Positions 1 to 9,984 of a stretch of DNA of 64,000 nucleotides are shown here, piece by piece (the stretch's first letter is position 1; every line of letters starts with the position of its first letter). The notes below the pieces were generated by a model. That model saw nothing but the letters and a program-made list of their open reading frames with translations. It ran no database searches and was not told the origin of the DNA. The stretch comes from Calliphora vicina (taxonomy: Eukaryota > Arthropoda > Insecta > Diptera > Calliphoridae), in NCBI RefSeq assembly GCF_958450345.1, contig NC_088780.1, positions 127,486,226-127,550,225 of the forward strand, given 5' to 3'. Made by a program: the position numbers and the translations under genes.

Positions 1-3000
1 GAAGTCGCTAGCATTGGTAATACTCATAGTAAAACGAAATATAGGTCGTCAACAAATGTGAAATCTCGAGTTACTGATTTTGAAGTGTCCCTTTCATTTT
101 GTGTCACACCTCATATTTCTTATCAACCTGATGCTGAATTAGACGTCTCAACCTGGAATTTGCCCCCAAATACTCAGCTTGCAGATGAAAACTTTTTCAA
201 ATCAAAACGAATTGACTTGCTTATTGGTACAGAAACTTTCTTTGATATTTTGTCAGTTGGTCAAATTAAACTTGGTCCGAATTTGCCAAAATTACATAAA
301 ACTCTATTTGGATGGATTGTAGCTGGTCGTTATTTATCAAACCAATCGAACGATACTGGTTCTTCTTGTATGCTATCGATGGAAGAGGAAGTTGATTTAA
401 AATTACAACGATTGTGGGAAATCGAAGAAATTCAATCTGGCTCAAATACTTTGACTCCAGAACAAGCTGATTGTGAATCGTTTTTCAATAATACTGTCCA
501 TCGTGAATCTTCCGGTAGAATTGTTGTTAAATTACCATTCAAAGAATCCGCTGACACTTTAGGACTCTCGCGAAATATGGCTCTTAAAAGATTTGCATCT
601 CAAGAGAGACGATTTGCTCGTGACAGCAATCTCAAATCACAATATGTGAATTTTATGAAGGAGTATGAAGATTGTGGACATATGAGTCTTGTTCGTAGTC
701 CCCGCTTAGATGTGCCTCATTATTTCATCCCTCACCATTGTGTTTTCAAACCTAATAGTACTTCAACAAAATTAAGGGTGGTCTTCGATGCGTCCTGTCC
801 GTCATCATCTCAAAGGTCTCTCAATGACATTCTTATGGTTGGTCCAACGATTCAAGATGAGCTGTACAAAATTTTACTTCGTTTTCGTCTTCATCGTTTC
901 GTTATTACAGCTGATATAGTAAAAATGTATCGGCAAGTGCTTATTGACTCTTCCCATAGAAAATTCCAGTACATTTTGTGGAGAAATTCTGAAGAAGAAG
1001 AAATTCGCACTTATCAGTTGAATACAGTTACCTATGGAATGTCTGCTGCTCCCTACCTAGCCATTAAAAGTCTTCACTATCTCGCAGACCAGTACATGGA
1101 CCAATTCGAACTTGGTGCAAAAACTATAAAGTCATCATTTTATGTTGATGATTTTATCGGTGGTGCAGATTCAATAGAAGAATTGACTAAAATTAAGACA
1201 GAGGTGAATGAAATTCTAATTCGTGGTTCGTTTCAATTGGACAAATGGCACTCAAATCATAGAAGTTTTCAAGACGACAAAACTATAAAAGATCTAAATA
1301 TTGATGAATTAGCTGTGACCAATGCTCTTGGTATTACTTGGGATCAACAAAAAGATGTATTTCTATTTTCGTTTACACCTAAAGTTCAAATTGATGGAAA
1401 AATCACCAAAAGAACAATTTTGTCGCTCTCGTCATCACTTTTCGATCCCTTAGGACTCTTAGCTCCGCTTATTATAAAATCCAAAATCATCATGCAAGAA
1501 TTGTGGATTCTCAAAATTGGCTGGGATGAATCTATCCCTCAAGAACTACATTTGGCTTGGGAATATTTTGTTTCTGATCTCAAAACGTTAAATTCCCTTG
1601 AAATCCCTCGTTTTTGTCTCGCTGCTGAATCTCAATCAGTTCAACTTCATGGCTTTTGTGACTCATCAATTCGCGCTTATGGATGCTGTTTCTACTTTCG
1701 TGTTAAAACTAATTCAGGAAATGTCTCTGTTCGTCTTTTTACTGCCAAATCTAGAGTTGCCCCGACGAAAAGAAAATCATTGCCAAAACTTGAACTATGT
1801 GGCGCACAACTTTTGGCTAAATTATACTCTAAAGTCAAAAATCTTTTCGTGTCTCGTGGTTCAACTGTAGAAGAACTCGCTTCATCTATCTGGTTCAATG
1901 GACCAGCATTTCTCACTCTCGGTGCTAGTAAATGGCCTCCTAATAAAATAGATCAACTATCCATAGAAAATCAACAAGATATCGACCGAGAAAAACGCAA
2001 AACTGTACTCTCCCTGGAAGCAACATCTAATTACATTCTGGATTCGGTTGAAAATTATAGCTCATATTTAAAAATTATTCGTATTGTTGCGTGGATGCTC
2101 CGTTTTTCTCAAAAAACAAAAACTAATATTTTCCATTCTGATTCTTTACAGCCCCAAGAATTAGAAAACGCCTTGCTCAGAATAGTTTTTAATCTACAGC
2201 AACATCATTTTCAAGATGATATACAACGAGCTCTGAAGAAAAAAGATCCTCAAGGTGCACTAAAGTGTCTCAATCCCTTCATCGATTCATCAAATGGATT
2301 CAACTTGCTCAAAGTCGGTGGTCGCTTGGAATTCGCAGCAATTTCTGAAGGTCAAAAGCACCCTATAATCTTGCCCAGCAAAAATCATTTCGTCGACTGT
2401 TACGTGCGTCATCTACACATCAGCAACTACCACGCAGGACCCAAGGCTTTAATGTCGTTAATCCGCCAGAGATTTTGGATCATCAATTCAAGAAACCTAT
2501 GTCGTCGTATCGTTAATTCGTGCCCACAATGCATTCGTTATCGCCCAAGGTTGCTTCAACAAATGATGGGCAATTTGCCCGTAGAACGACTTAACCCTTC
2601 AAGGCCCTTCGCCAGATGTGCTGTTGATTTTTGTGGTCCAGTAAACACTTACCTAAGAATTAGAGGGAAGGTACCATACAAGACATATATTGCTGTTTTT
2701 GTTTGTCTCGCAACTAAAGCAGTCCATCTAGAAGTTGTATCAGACTTATCAACAGATGCCTTTATTGCTGCTCTTAAAAGGATGATTGGACGAAGAGGTC
2801 TACCCACAGATATATTCTGTGACAATGCCACCAATTTTGTTGGTGCAAACTCTAAGTTGGCTCAACTAAAATCGTTCCTTTTTGATCCTAAAAATTCCAA
2901 TTTTATAATAAATTATTGCTCAAATCAATTTATTAATTTTCGCTTTATTCCCCCTAGGGCACCACATTTTGGCGGATTGTGGGAGGCGGCCGTCAAATCG

Positions 3001-3516
3001 GCCAAGGGACACCTAACCAGGACCCTCGATAACACAAGGCTCACATATGAGGAACTTGCAACTGCAATGATTGATATAGAAGCAATTCTAAATTCGAGGC
3101 CTATTTCGCCCCTATCATCCGATCCCAGTGACTTTGAAGCCCTTACACCAGGCCATTTCCTGATAGGCGCTCCCTTACGCAGTTTGCCAGAACGTGATGT
3201 CCCTCCAATTGAAATCAATAAACTTGAGTATTGGGCCCGAATAAGCGCCATAAAACAACATTTTTGGAAGAAGTGGTCCCACGACTACATAAACGAGCTC
3301 CAGACCCGCAATAAATGGACTAGCACCAACTCAAATATTTGTACTGGCTCCCTAGTAATCATTAAAGAAGATAATTTACCACCGCAGCGTTGGCTCATGG
3401 GTAAAATCATCAATATTGTTCGTGGTAGAGATGATCGAGTTCGAGTTGTCGACATCAAAACAACAAAGGGAATTATACGTCGCCCTATCCACAGACTGGC
3501 TTTACTATTTTCTTGA
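1..3516 (+). CDS. BEL polyprotein, partial: protease end, RT, deleted RNase H, integrase
   Basis: The frame is open from base 1, so this is the C-terminal part of a longer polyprotein; the ATG-like internal start at 58 (actually GTG) is not a real start. It keeps the RT region with the YVDD motif, the first two RNase H acidic residues (GFCDSS and KLELCG), the integrase HHCC zinc finger, the D-D-E integrase core (VDFCG, FCDNATN, LWEAAVK) and the C-terminal tail that ends BEL polyproteins. A 177-bp in-frame deletion joins KNLF directly to VSRG. It removes the stretch holding WTDSQIVLHWL and NPAD, which carry the last two RNase H acids. The product should reverse-transcribe poorly or need help in trans. 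Reading frame and integrase are otherwise intact. Confidence 0.93.
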   Translation, partial: EVASIGNTHSKTKYRSSTNVKSRVTDFEVSLSFCVTPHISYQPDAELDVSTWNLPPNTQLADENFFKSKRIDLLIGTETFFDILSVGQIKLGPNLPKLHKTLFGWIVAGRYLSNQSNDTGSSCMLSMEEEVDLKLQRLWEIEEIQSGSNTLTPEQADCESFFNNTVHRESSGRIVVKLPFKESADTLGLSRNMALKRFASQERRFARDSNLKSQYVNFMKEYEDCGHMSLVRSPRLDVPHYFIPHHCVFKPNSTSTKLRVVFDASCPSSSQRSLNDILMVGPTIQDELYKILLRFRLHRFVITADIVKMYRQVLIDSSHRKFQYILWRNSEEEEIRTYQLNTVTYGMSAAPYLAIKSLHYLADQYMDQFELGAKTIKSSFYVDDFIGGADSIEELTKIKTEVNEILIRGSFQLDKWHSNHRSFQDDKTIKDLNIDELAVTNALGITWDQQKDVFLFSFTPKVQIDGKITKRTILSLSSSLFDPLGLLAPLIIKSKIIMQELWILKIGWDESIPQELHLAWEYFVSDLKTLNSLEIPRFCLAAESQSVQLHGFCDSSIRAYGCCFYFRVKTNSGNVSVRLFTAKSRVAPTKRKSLPKLELCGAQLLAKLYSKVKNLFVSRGSTVEELASSIWFNGPAFLTLGASKWPPNKIDQLSIENQQDIDREKRKTVLSLEATSNYILDSVENYSSYLKIIRIVAWMLRFSQKTKTNIFHSDSLQPQELENALLRIVFNLQQHHFQDDIQRALKKKDPQGALKCLNPFIDSSNGFNLLKVGGRLEFAAISEGQKHPIILPSKNHFVDCYVRHLHISNYHAGPKALMSLIRQRFWIINSRNLCRRIVNSCPQCIRYRPRLLQQMMGNLPVERLNPSRPFARCAVDFCGPVNTYLRIRGKVPYKTYIAVFVCLATKAVHLEVVSDLSTDAFIAALKRMIGRRGLPTDIFCDNATNFVGANSKLAQLKSFLFDPKNSNFIINYCSNQFINFRFIPPRAPHFGGLWEAAVKSAKGHLTRTLDNTRLTYEELATAMIDIEAILNSRPISPLSSDPSDFEALTPGHFLIGAPLRSLPERDVPPIEINKLEYWARISAIKQHFWKKWSHDYINELQTRNKWTSTNSNICTGSLVIIKEDNLPPQRWLMGKIINIVRGRDDRVRVVDIKTTKGIIRRPIHRLALLFS

Positions 3517-3541
3517 AAGTGTCCTTTCAATGGGGCCGGAA

Positions 3542-4180
3542 TGTTAGGTCACCGTATCATATTTACTAATAATCTTTATTGTTATTATTTATAGTTATTA
3601 TTCATTTGATTCATTTGTTTTATTTTCCATTTTTTATTGTATTAAATTTGTTCATATTTTTGGCTCACTGTTGTCACTGTAATTTGTTAGCATTTTTGTT
3701 CATACTAATCACTGTAACTTATTTTGGTAATGACCCGTTAGTTTTTATTATATGTTTCTCACTTCAATTCTTGTAACAAGTATGTTGTTGTTGTTCTTAA
3801 AAATGCAATATATTTAGTATTTTGTTTTTGCATACATTCATATACATATAGGTACATACTTATTAGTAATAAGTTGAATTGGTACATTGGAAGTGAGAGA
3901 CAAATAATAATACATACAACAACAACAGTGTAGCCCTTATTTACATGATCAATTGTTAGGCTTAAGAACTTTAATTTTAAATAAAGAAAACATTGTCATA
4001 GTTGAATTCAAGCAAGAATCATCTCCTCTTTTATTTTGTCGGTACCACGGTCGCAATTTCTTTTAGTTTCGGTTTATATCACTGCCCAACAAACCTTTTC
4101 AGCAACATATAGACAACAATTCGAAATATACAGAATTGCTCTATATCGTTGCCGGTGAAGAAAAAGCTCTTCATCGTACA
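3542..4180 (+). repeat. BEL LTR shared by copies A and B
   Basis: This 639-bp LTR starts TGTTAGGTCACC and ends ATCGTACA, so it has TG...CA ends. It follows the copy A coding region and a purine-rich stretch, and is followed by the primer binding site of copy B. It matches 9985-10623 and the two LTRs of copy C in length and sequence. An AATAAA polyadenylation-type motif lies at 3980-3985. Confidence 0.95.
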
Positions 4181-4183
4181 TTT

Positions 4184-4201
4184 TGGCGCCCAACGTGGGG
4201 C
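4184..4201 (+). other. tRNA primer binding site of BEL copy B
   Basis: TGGCGCCCAACGTGGGGC begins three bases after the LTR end. TGGCGCC starts of this kind are common primer binding sites in LTR elements. The exact primer tRNA was not determined. Confidence 0.8.
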
Positions 4202-4826
4202 AAGATATTTATCCAAACTTTTGCTAAATTTGTCGTCCTGCCGGTCCGTGGTACATTCCATTTGTTCGTTGAAGTACATCTTAAATCTACAAGTGTACAG
4301 GTCGTGCGTGAGTGGATTGTTCGTTGTTAAACAAACAAAAAAGAAAAACAATTTTGTTAAAAAAGAAACTTTGTGGTACAAACTAAAAATAAAAAAAACA
4401 ATTTTATTAAAATAAAAGCTTTTGTGAAAAATAAAGAGACAGTGTATTTAAAAACATTTTGGAACAAATTGTTGTGGCATAAATTGAACAAACATATAAA
4501 TTAAAAATATTTTTTTTTTGTGGAAAAATAAATAAAAAACAGTGACTTTAATTTTTGCCGCTTATCGTTATATACAAAAATACATAACAGTGCGTGATTT
4601 ATTTGGTTCCAGTATATAGTGTAATATTTTCTGTACATCAAAATTTTTGTCGCTCGCAATATTGCGGTACATATATAAAATAAATATATAAGGCTTGTAT
4701 ATAATCATTTTTTGGCGTAAATTATTGGCGTCGATTACAGTGCTAATCACAAATTGTGTCTCCATTTTGTGAATTCTTTTTGGAAATTTTTTGGCTCACC
4801 TAACCCAACTTTTTGAAACTTTCGAG
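4202..4826 (+). other. BEL copy B untranslated leader
   Basis: About 625 bp of AT-rich leader between the primer binding site and the first in-frame ATG. Short open frames here are not conserved in codon structure and are not called as genes. The same leader is present in copy C (44838-45465). Confidence 0.7.
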
Positions 4827-7800
4827 ATGACTTTGGAAGAAGTTAAGCAGCAACGGGCTAATACTAAGAAAAGTATAACCCGCATCAAAAACCAAGTTGA
4901 AGCCAATGGAAGGGGTGAAGGTAAGACACTTTCGTCAGCCGAGTTGAAGTGCCGTTTGGGGATTTTGGAGTCATATTTCAAGCAGATACTGACGTATCAA
5001 ACCCAAATTGAGAAATATGATCCTGATGACAATGGTAGGCCCGAAATTGAAGACTTGTACATCGCAGCGAAGATGAATATTCAAGCGCAACTTGGTGAGG
5101 ATGTCCACAATACAACCATGTCCGACTCTACAATTTGTTTTCCTGTTAACAACAATAAATTGCCTCAGCTCAAATTGCCCACATTTAGTGGTAAGTACAG
5201 TGAGTACAAAAATTTTATAACGTCGTTCAACCAAGTTATCGATCGTGAGTTTGGTCTATCGAATATCGAAAAATTTAACCATTTGCTGAACTGCCTCCAA
5301 GGCCAAGCATTGGAAACGGTCAAGGCTTTCCAGATCACTAATGAAAATTACCCAAAGGCTCTGGAAAGGCTGAAAACGCGTTACGACAATAGCTCACTGA
5401 TTTTTATGGAAAATATTACCACTCTATTTGAACTTCCAGCCATGTCCAAATACAATTGCGCACAATTACGAAGTCTCGTTGATAATGTTTCTGCTCTTTA
5501 TAGCTCTCTTTTGTCTCTAGGCTCAGATAGTGACATTGCTAATTCGATGCTGATCTACATAGTTTTGGAAAAGGTTGATGATGAGACAAAAAGAAAATGG
5601 AAAGACTCTTTGGATTTCACTGAACTGCCATCATGGGATGATTGCTCCAAGGTTCTTGAAAGGCATTGCCAATTTTTGGAATCGGTTGACACCAGCCATA
5701 CAAATGTGGCCCACCGTAAGCCTGACAATCATCAATCTGGTAAGTCCAAATATAAAAGCTCAAAAACTGGCTATTCTTTTTCGGTTTCGAAACGTGTTTG
5801 TGTTCTTTGCACAAAAACTGACCACACAATTACTCGTTGCCCTCGCTTCAAAGATATGGATGTCGGTCAACGTTTTGAAAATGTCAAACGACTAGGGCTT
5901 TGTCTTAATTGTTTGTCAAAAGGGCATCAAGTTAACAGCTGTTCCTCTACATTCAAGTGCAAATCTTGTTCTCGCTTGCATCACAGTTTGCTTCATCGGT
6001 CTCAGTCAGCTTCTAGGCCCTCGTCCCCGACTGCTGAACCATCTACTTCTCGTGCTGCCTTGAATGACTCTCATGCCTCGGTCCATACTCATATGGAAAA
6101 ATCCTCACCGGAACAGGTGCTTCTTGCTACTGCCATGGTTCTAGTTCGTGACGCTACAGGTCACTATCAATTCGGACGTGCTTTGTTGGATTCTTGCTCT
6201 CAATTGAATTTCATTACGGATGAATTTTCTCAAAAATTGCACTTGCCTCGTAGAAAACAAACTACAGAAGTCGCTAGCATTGGTAATACTCATAGTAAAA
6301 CGAAATATAGGTCGTCAACAAATGTGAAATCTCGAGTTACTGATTTTGAAGTGTCCCTTTCATTTTGTGTCACACCTCATATTTCTTATCAACCTGATGC
6401 TGAATTAGACGTCTCAACCTGGAATTTGCCCCCAAATACTCAGCTTGCAGATGAAAACTTTTTCAAATCAAAACGAATTGACTTGCTTATTGGTACAGAA
6501 ACTTTCTTTGATATTTTGTCAGTTGGTCAAATTAAACTTGGTCCGAATTTGCCAAAATTACATAAAACTCTATTTGGATGGATTGTAGCTGGTCGTTATT
6601 TATCAAACCAATCGAACGATACTGGTTCTTCTTGTATGCTATCGATGGAAGAGGAAGTTGATTTAAAATTACAACGATTGTGGGAAATCGAAGAAATTCA
6701 ATCTGGCTCAAATACTTTGACTCCAGAACAAGCTGATTGTGAATCGTTTTTCAATAATACTGTCCATCGTGAATCTTCCGGTAGAATTGTTGTTAAATTA
6801 CCATTCAAAGAATCCGCTGACACTTTAGGACTCTCGCGAAATATGGCTCTTAAAAGATTTGCATCTCAAGAGAGACGATTTGCTCGTGACAGCAATCTCA
6901 AATCACAATATGTGAATTTTATGAAGGAGTATGAAGATTGTGGACATATGAGTCTTGTTCGTAGTCCCCGCTTAGATGTGCCTCATTATTTCATCCCTCA
7001 CCATTGTGTTTTCAAACCTAATAGTACTTCAACAAAATTAAGGGTGGTCTTCGATGCGTCCTGTCCGTCATCATCTCAAAGGTCTCTCAATGACATTCTT
7101 ATGGTTGGTCCAACGATTCAAGATGAGCTGTACAAAATTTTACTTCGTTTTCGTCTTCATCGTTTCGTTATTACAGCTGATATAGTAAAAATGTATCGGC
7201 AAGTGCTTATTGACTCTTCCCATAGAAAATTCCAGTACATTTTGTGGAGAAATTCTGAAGAAGAAGAAATTCGCACTTATCAGTTGAATACAGTTACCTA
7301 TGGAATGTCTGCTGCTCCCTACCTAGCCATTAAAAGTCTTCACTATCTCGCAGACCAGTACATGGACCAATTCGAACTTGGTGCAAAAACTATAAAGTCA
7401 TCATTTTATGTTGATGATTTTATCGGTGGTGCAGATTCAATAGAAGAATTGACTAAAATTAAGACAGAGGTGAATGAAATTCTAATTCGTGGTTCGTTTC
7501 AATTGGACAAATGGCACTCAAATCATAGAAGTTTTCAAGACGACAAAACTATAAAAGATCTAAATATTGATGAATTAGCTGTGACCAATGCTCTTGGTAT
7601 TACTTGGGATCAACAAAAAGATGTATTTCTATTTTCGTTTACACCTAAAGTTCAAATTGATGGAAAAATCACCAAAAGAACAATTTTGTCGCTCTCGTCA
7701 TCACTTTTCGATCCCTTAGGACTCTTAGCTCCGCTTATTATAAAATCCAAAATCATCATGCAAGAATTGTGGATTCTCAAAATTGGCTGGGATGAATCTA

Positions 7801-9959
7801 TCCCTCAAGAACTACATTTGGCTTGGGAATATTTTGTTTCTGATCTCAAAACGTTAAATTCCCTTGAAATCCCTCGTTTTTGTCTCGCTGCTGAATCTCA
7901 ATCAGTTCAACTTCATGGCTTTTGTGACTCATCAATTCGCGCTTATGGATGCTGTTTCTACTTTCGTGTTAAAACTAATTCAGGAAATGTCTCTGTTCGT
8001 CTTTTTACTGCCAAATCTAGAGTTGCCCCGACGAAAAGAAAATCATTGCCAAAACTTGAACTATGTGGCGCACAACTTTTGGCTAAATTATACTCTAAAG
8101 TCAAAAATCTTTTCGCAATACCAAATCTTGAAGTATTTCTATGGACAGATTCTCAAATAGTTCTTCACTGGTTAAAGCAACATTCTTCTACGTTATCCGT
8201 TTTTGTTGGCAACAGAGTATCGGAAATTCAGGATCTAACTACTGGCTGTATTTGGCGACATGTTCCAACGCATTTTAATCCTGCTGATATCGTGTCTCGT
8301 GGTTCAACTGTAGAAGAACTCGCTTCATCTATCTGGTTCAATGGACCAGCATTTCTCACTCTCGGTGCTAGTAAATGGCCTCCTAATAAAATAGATCAAC
8401 TATCCATAGAAAATCAACAAGATATCGACCGAGAAAAACGCAAAACTGTACTCTCCCTGGAAGCAACATCTAATTACATTCTGGATTCGGTTGAAAATTA
8501 TAGCTCATATTTAAAAATTATTCGTATTGTTGCGTGGATGCTCCGTTTTTCTCAAAAAACAAAAACTAATATTTTCCATTCTGATTCTTTACAGCCCCAA
8601 GAATTAGAAAACGCCTTGCTCAGAATAGTTTTTAATCTACAGCAACATCATTTTCAAGATGATATACAACGAGCTCTGAAGAAAAAAGATCCTCAAGGTG
8701 CACTAAAGTGTCTCAATCCCTTCATCGATTCATCAAATGGATTCAACTTGCTCAAAGTCGGTGGTCGCTTGGAATTCGCAGCAATTTCTGAAGGTCAAAA
8801 GCACCCTATAATCTTGCCCAGCAAAAATCATTTCGTCGACTGTTACGTGCGTCATCTACACATCAGCAACTACCACGCAGGACCCAAGGCTTTAATGTCG
8901 TTAATCCGCCAGAGATTTTGGATCATCAATTCAAGAAACCTATGTCGTCGTATCGTTAATTCGTGCCCACAATGCATTCGTTATCGCCCAAGGTTGCTTC
9001 AACAAATGATGGGCAATTTGCCCGTAGAACGACTTAACCCTTCAAGGCCCTTCGCCAGATGTGCTGTTGATTTTTGTGGTCCAGTAAACACTTACCTAAG
9101 AATTAGAGGGAAGGTACCATACAAGACATATATTGCTGTTTTTGTTTGTCTCGCAACTAAAGCAGTCCATCTAGAAGTTGTATCAGACTTATCAACAGAT
9201 GCCTTTATTGCTGCTCTTAAAAGGATGATTGGACGAAGAGGTCTACCCACAGATATATTCTGTGACAATGCCACCAATTTTGTTGGTGCAAACTCTAAGT
9301 TGGCTCAACTAAAATCGTTCCTTTTTGATCCTAAAAATTCCAATTTTATAATAAATTATTGCTCAAATCAATTTATTAATTTTCGCTTTATTCCCCCTAG
9401 GGCACCACATTTTGGCGGATTGTGGGAGGCGGCCGTCAAATCGGCCAAGGGACACCTAACCAGGACCCTCGATAACACAAGGCTCACATATGAGGAACTT
9501 GCAACTGCAATGATTGATATAGAAGCAATTCTAAATTCGAGGCCTATTTCGCCCCTATCATCCGATCCCAGTGACTTTGAAGCCCTTACACCAGGCCATT
9601 TCCTGATAGGCGCTCCCTTACGCAGTTTGCCAGAACGTGATGTCCCTCCAATTGAAATCAATAAACTTGAGTATTGGGCCCGAATAAGCGCCATAAAACA
9701 ACATTTTTGGAAGAAGTGGTCCCACGACTACATAAACGAGCTCCAGACCCGCAATAAATGGACTAGCACCAACTCAAATATTTGTACTGGCTCCCTAGTA
9801 ATCATTAAAGAAGATAATTTACCACCGCAGCGTTGGCTCATGGGTAAAATCATCAATATTGTTCGTGGTAGAGATGATCGAGTTCGAGTTGTCGACATCA
9901 AAACAACAAAGGGAATTATACGTCGCCCTATCCACAGACTGGCTTTACTATTTTCTTGA
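4827..9959 (+). CDS. BEL Gag-Pol polyprotein (Gag, protease, RT, RNase H, integrase)
   Basis: The 1710-residue polyprotein is counted from the first ATG at 4827; the frame is open to a TTG at 4791. Domains in order: coiled/Gag region with the DUF1759-type core (about 125-300, LPTFSGKYSEY); two CX2CX4HX4C zinc knuckles (325-338 and 359-372) and a third Cys/His cluster from 378; aspartic protease with D455 in LLDSCSQ; RT with D785 and YVDD at 861-864; RNase H acids D1034, E1078, D1108, D1154; integrase zinc finger H1343/H1350/C1380/C1383; integrase core D1415, D1480, E1534; and a C-terminal DUF5641-like tail. No envelope-like frame follows. Gag should package the RNA and the enzymes should copy and integrate it. 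The protease motif has Cys where Gly is usual (DSGS), and the same residue occurs in copy C. Confidence 0.95.
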   Translation: MTLEEVKQQRANTKKSITRIKNQVEANGRGEGKTLSSAELKCRLGILESYFKQILTYQTQIEKYDPDDNGRPEIEDLYIAAKMNIQAQLGEDVHNTTMSDSTICFPVNNNKLPQLKLPTFSGKYSEYKNFITSFNQVIDREFGLSNIEKFNHLLNCLQGQALETVKAFQITNENYPKALERLKTRYDNSSLIFMENITTLFELPAMSKYNCAQLRSLVDNVSALYSSLLSLGSDSDIANSMLIYIVLEKVDDETKRKWKDSLDFTELPSWDDCSKVLERHCQFLESVDTSHTNVAHRKPDNHQSGKSKYKSSKTGYSFSVSKRVCVLCTKTDHTITRCPRFKDMDVGQRFENVKRLGLCLNCLSKGHQVNSCSSTFKCKSCSRLHHSLLHRSQSASRPSSPTAEPSTSRAALNDSHASVHTHMEKSSPEQVLLATAMVLVRDATGHYQFGRALLDSCSQLNFITDEFSQKLHLPRRKQTTEVASIGNTHSKTKYRSSTNVKSRVTDFEVSLSFCVTPHISYQPDAELDVSTWNLPPNTQLADENFFKSKRIDLLIGTETFFDILSVGQIKLGPNLPKLHKTLFGWIVAGRYLSNQSNDTGSSCMLSMEEEVDLKLQRLWEIEEIQSGSNTLTPEQADCESFFNNTVHRESSGRIVVKLPFKESADTLGLSRNMALKRFASQERRFARDSNLKSQYVNFMKEYEDCGHMSLVRSPRLDVPHYFIPHHCVFKPNSTSTKLRVVFDASCPSSSQRSLNDILMVGPTIQDELYKILLRFRLHRFVITADIVKMYRQVLIDSSHRKFQYILWRNSEEEEIRTYQLNTVTYGMSAAPYLAIKSLHYLADQYMDQFELGAKTIKSSFYVDDFIGGADSIEELTKIKTEVNEILIRGSFQLDKWHSNHRSFQDDKTIKDLNIDELAVTNALGITWDQQKDVFLFSFTPKVQIDGKITKRTILSLSSSLFDPLGLLAPLIIKSKIIMQELWILKIGWDESIPQELHLAWEYFVSDLKTLNSLEIPRFCLAAESQSVQLHGFCDSSIRAYGCCFYFRVKTNSGNVSVRLFTAKSRVAPTKRKSLPKLELCGAQLLAKLYSKVKNLFAIPNLEVFLWTDSQIVLHWLKQHSSTLSVFVGNRVSEIQDLTTGCIWRHVPTHFNPADIVSRGSTVEELASSIWFNGPAFLTLGASKWPPNKIDQLSIENQQDIDREKRKTVLSLEATSNYILDSVENYSSYLKIIRIVAWMLRFSQKTKTNIFHSDSLQPQELENALLRIVFNLQQHHFQDDIQRALKKKDPQGALKCLNPFIDSSNGFNLLKVGGRLEFAAISEGQKHPIILPSKNHFVDCYVRHLHISNYHAGPKALMSLIRQRFWIINSRNLCRRIVNSCPQCIRYRPRLLQQMMGNLPVERLNPSRPFARCAVDFCGPVNTYLRIRGKVPYKTYIAVFVCLATKAVHLEVVSDLSTDAFIAALKRMIGRRGLPTDIFCDNATNFVGANSKLAQLKSFLFDPKNSNFIINYCSNQFINFRFIPPRAPHFGGLWEAAVKSAKGHLTRTLDNTRLTYEELATAMIDIEAILNSRPISPLSSDPSDFEALTPGHFLIGAPLRSLPERDVPPIEINKLEYWARISAIKQHFWKKWSHDYINELQTRNKWTSTNSNICTGSLVIIKEDNLPPQRWLMGKIINIVRGRDDRVRVVDIKTTKGIIRRPIHRLALLFS

Positions 9960-9971
9960 AAGTGTCCTTTC

Positions 9972-9984
9972 AATGGGGCCGGAA
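9972..9984 (+). other. polypurine tract region of BEL copy B
   Basis: The purine-rich AATGGGGCCGGAA lies immediately before the 3' LTR. This is where plus-strand DNA priming occurs in LTR elements. The tract is interrupted by CC, so the exact primer end is uncertain. Confidence 0.5.

Larger units (their letters stand above)
1..4180 (+). mobile_element. BEL/Pao LTR retrotransposon, copy A (5' part outside window)
   Basis: The sequence from position 1 matches copy B from 6267 onward, so the 5' LTR, Gag and most of the protease lie outside the window. Apart from a 177-bp deletion at 1849/1850, A and B look identical by eye down to the LTR. The 3' LTR of A (3542-4180) is directly followed by the primer binding site of copy B, so A and B share one LTR in a head-to-tail array. 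Confidence 0.93.

Noticed and set aside
3579..3776. 65-codon hydrophobic frame repeated in each BEL LTR
   Set aside because: It lies wholly in LTR sequence and is repeated because the LTR is; no sign of a separate gene.
4791..4826. TTG at 4791 as start of the BEL polyprotein
   Set aside because: An in-frame ATG follows 36 bases later; non-ATG start not needed. The same applies to 44873 in copy C and to the TTG at 31672 for the DD37E transposase.
8116..8292. The extra 177 bp in BEL B as an intron lacking in A
   Set aside because: The segment is in frame, encodes essential RNase H residues and lacks GT...AG ends, so it is coding sequence deleted from A.
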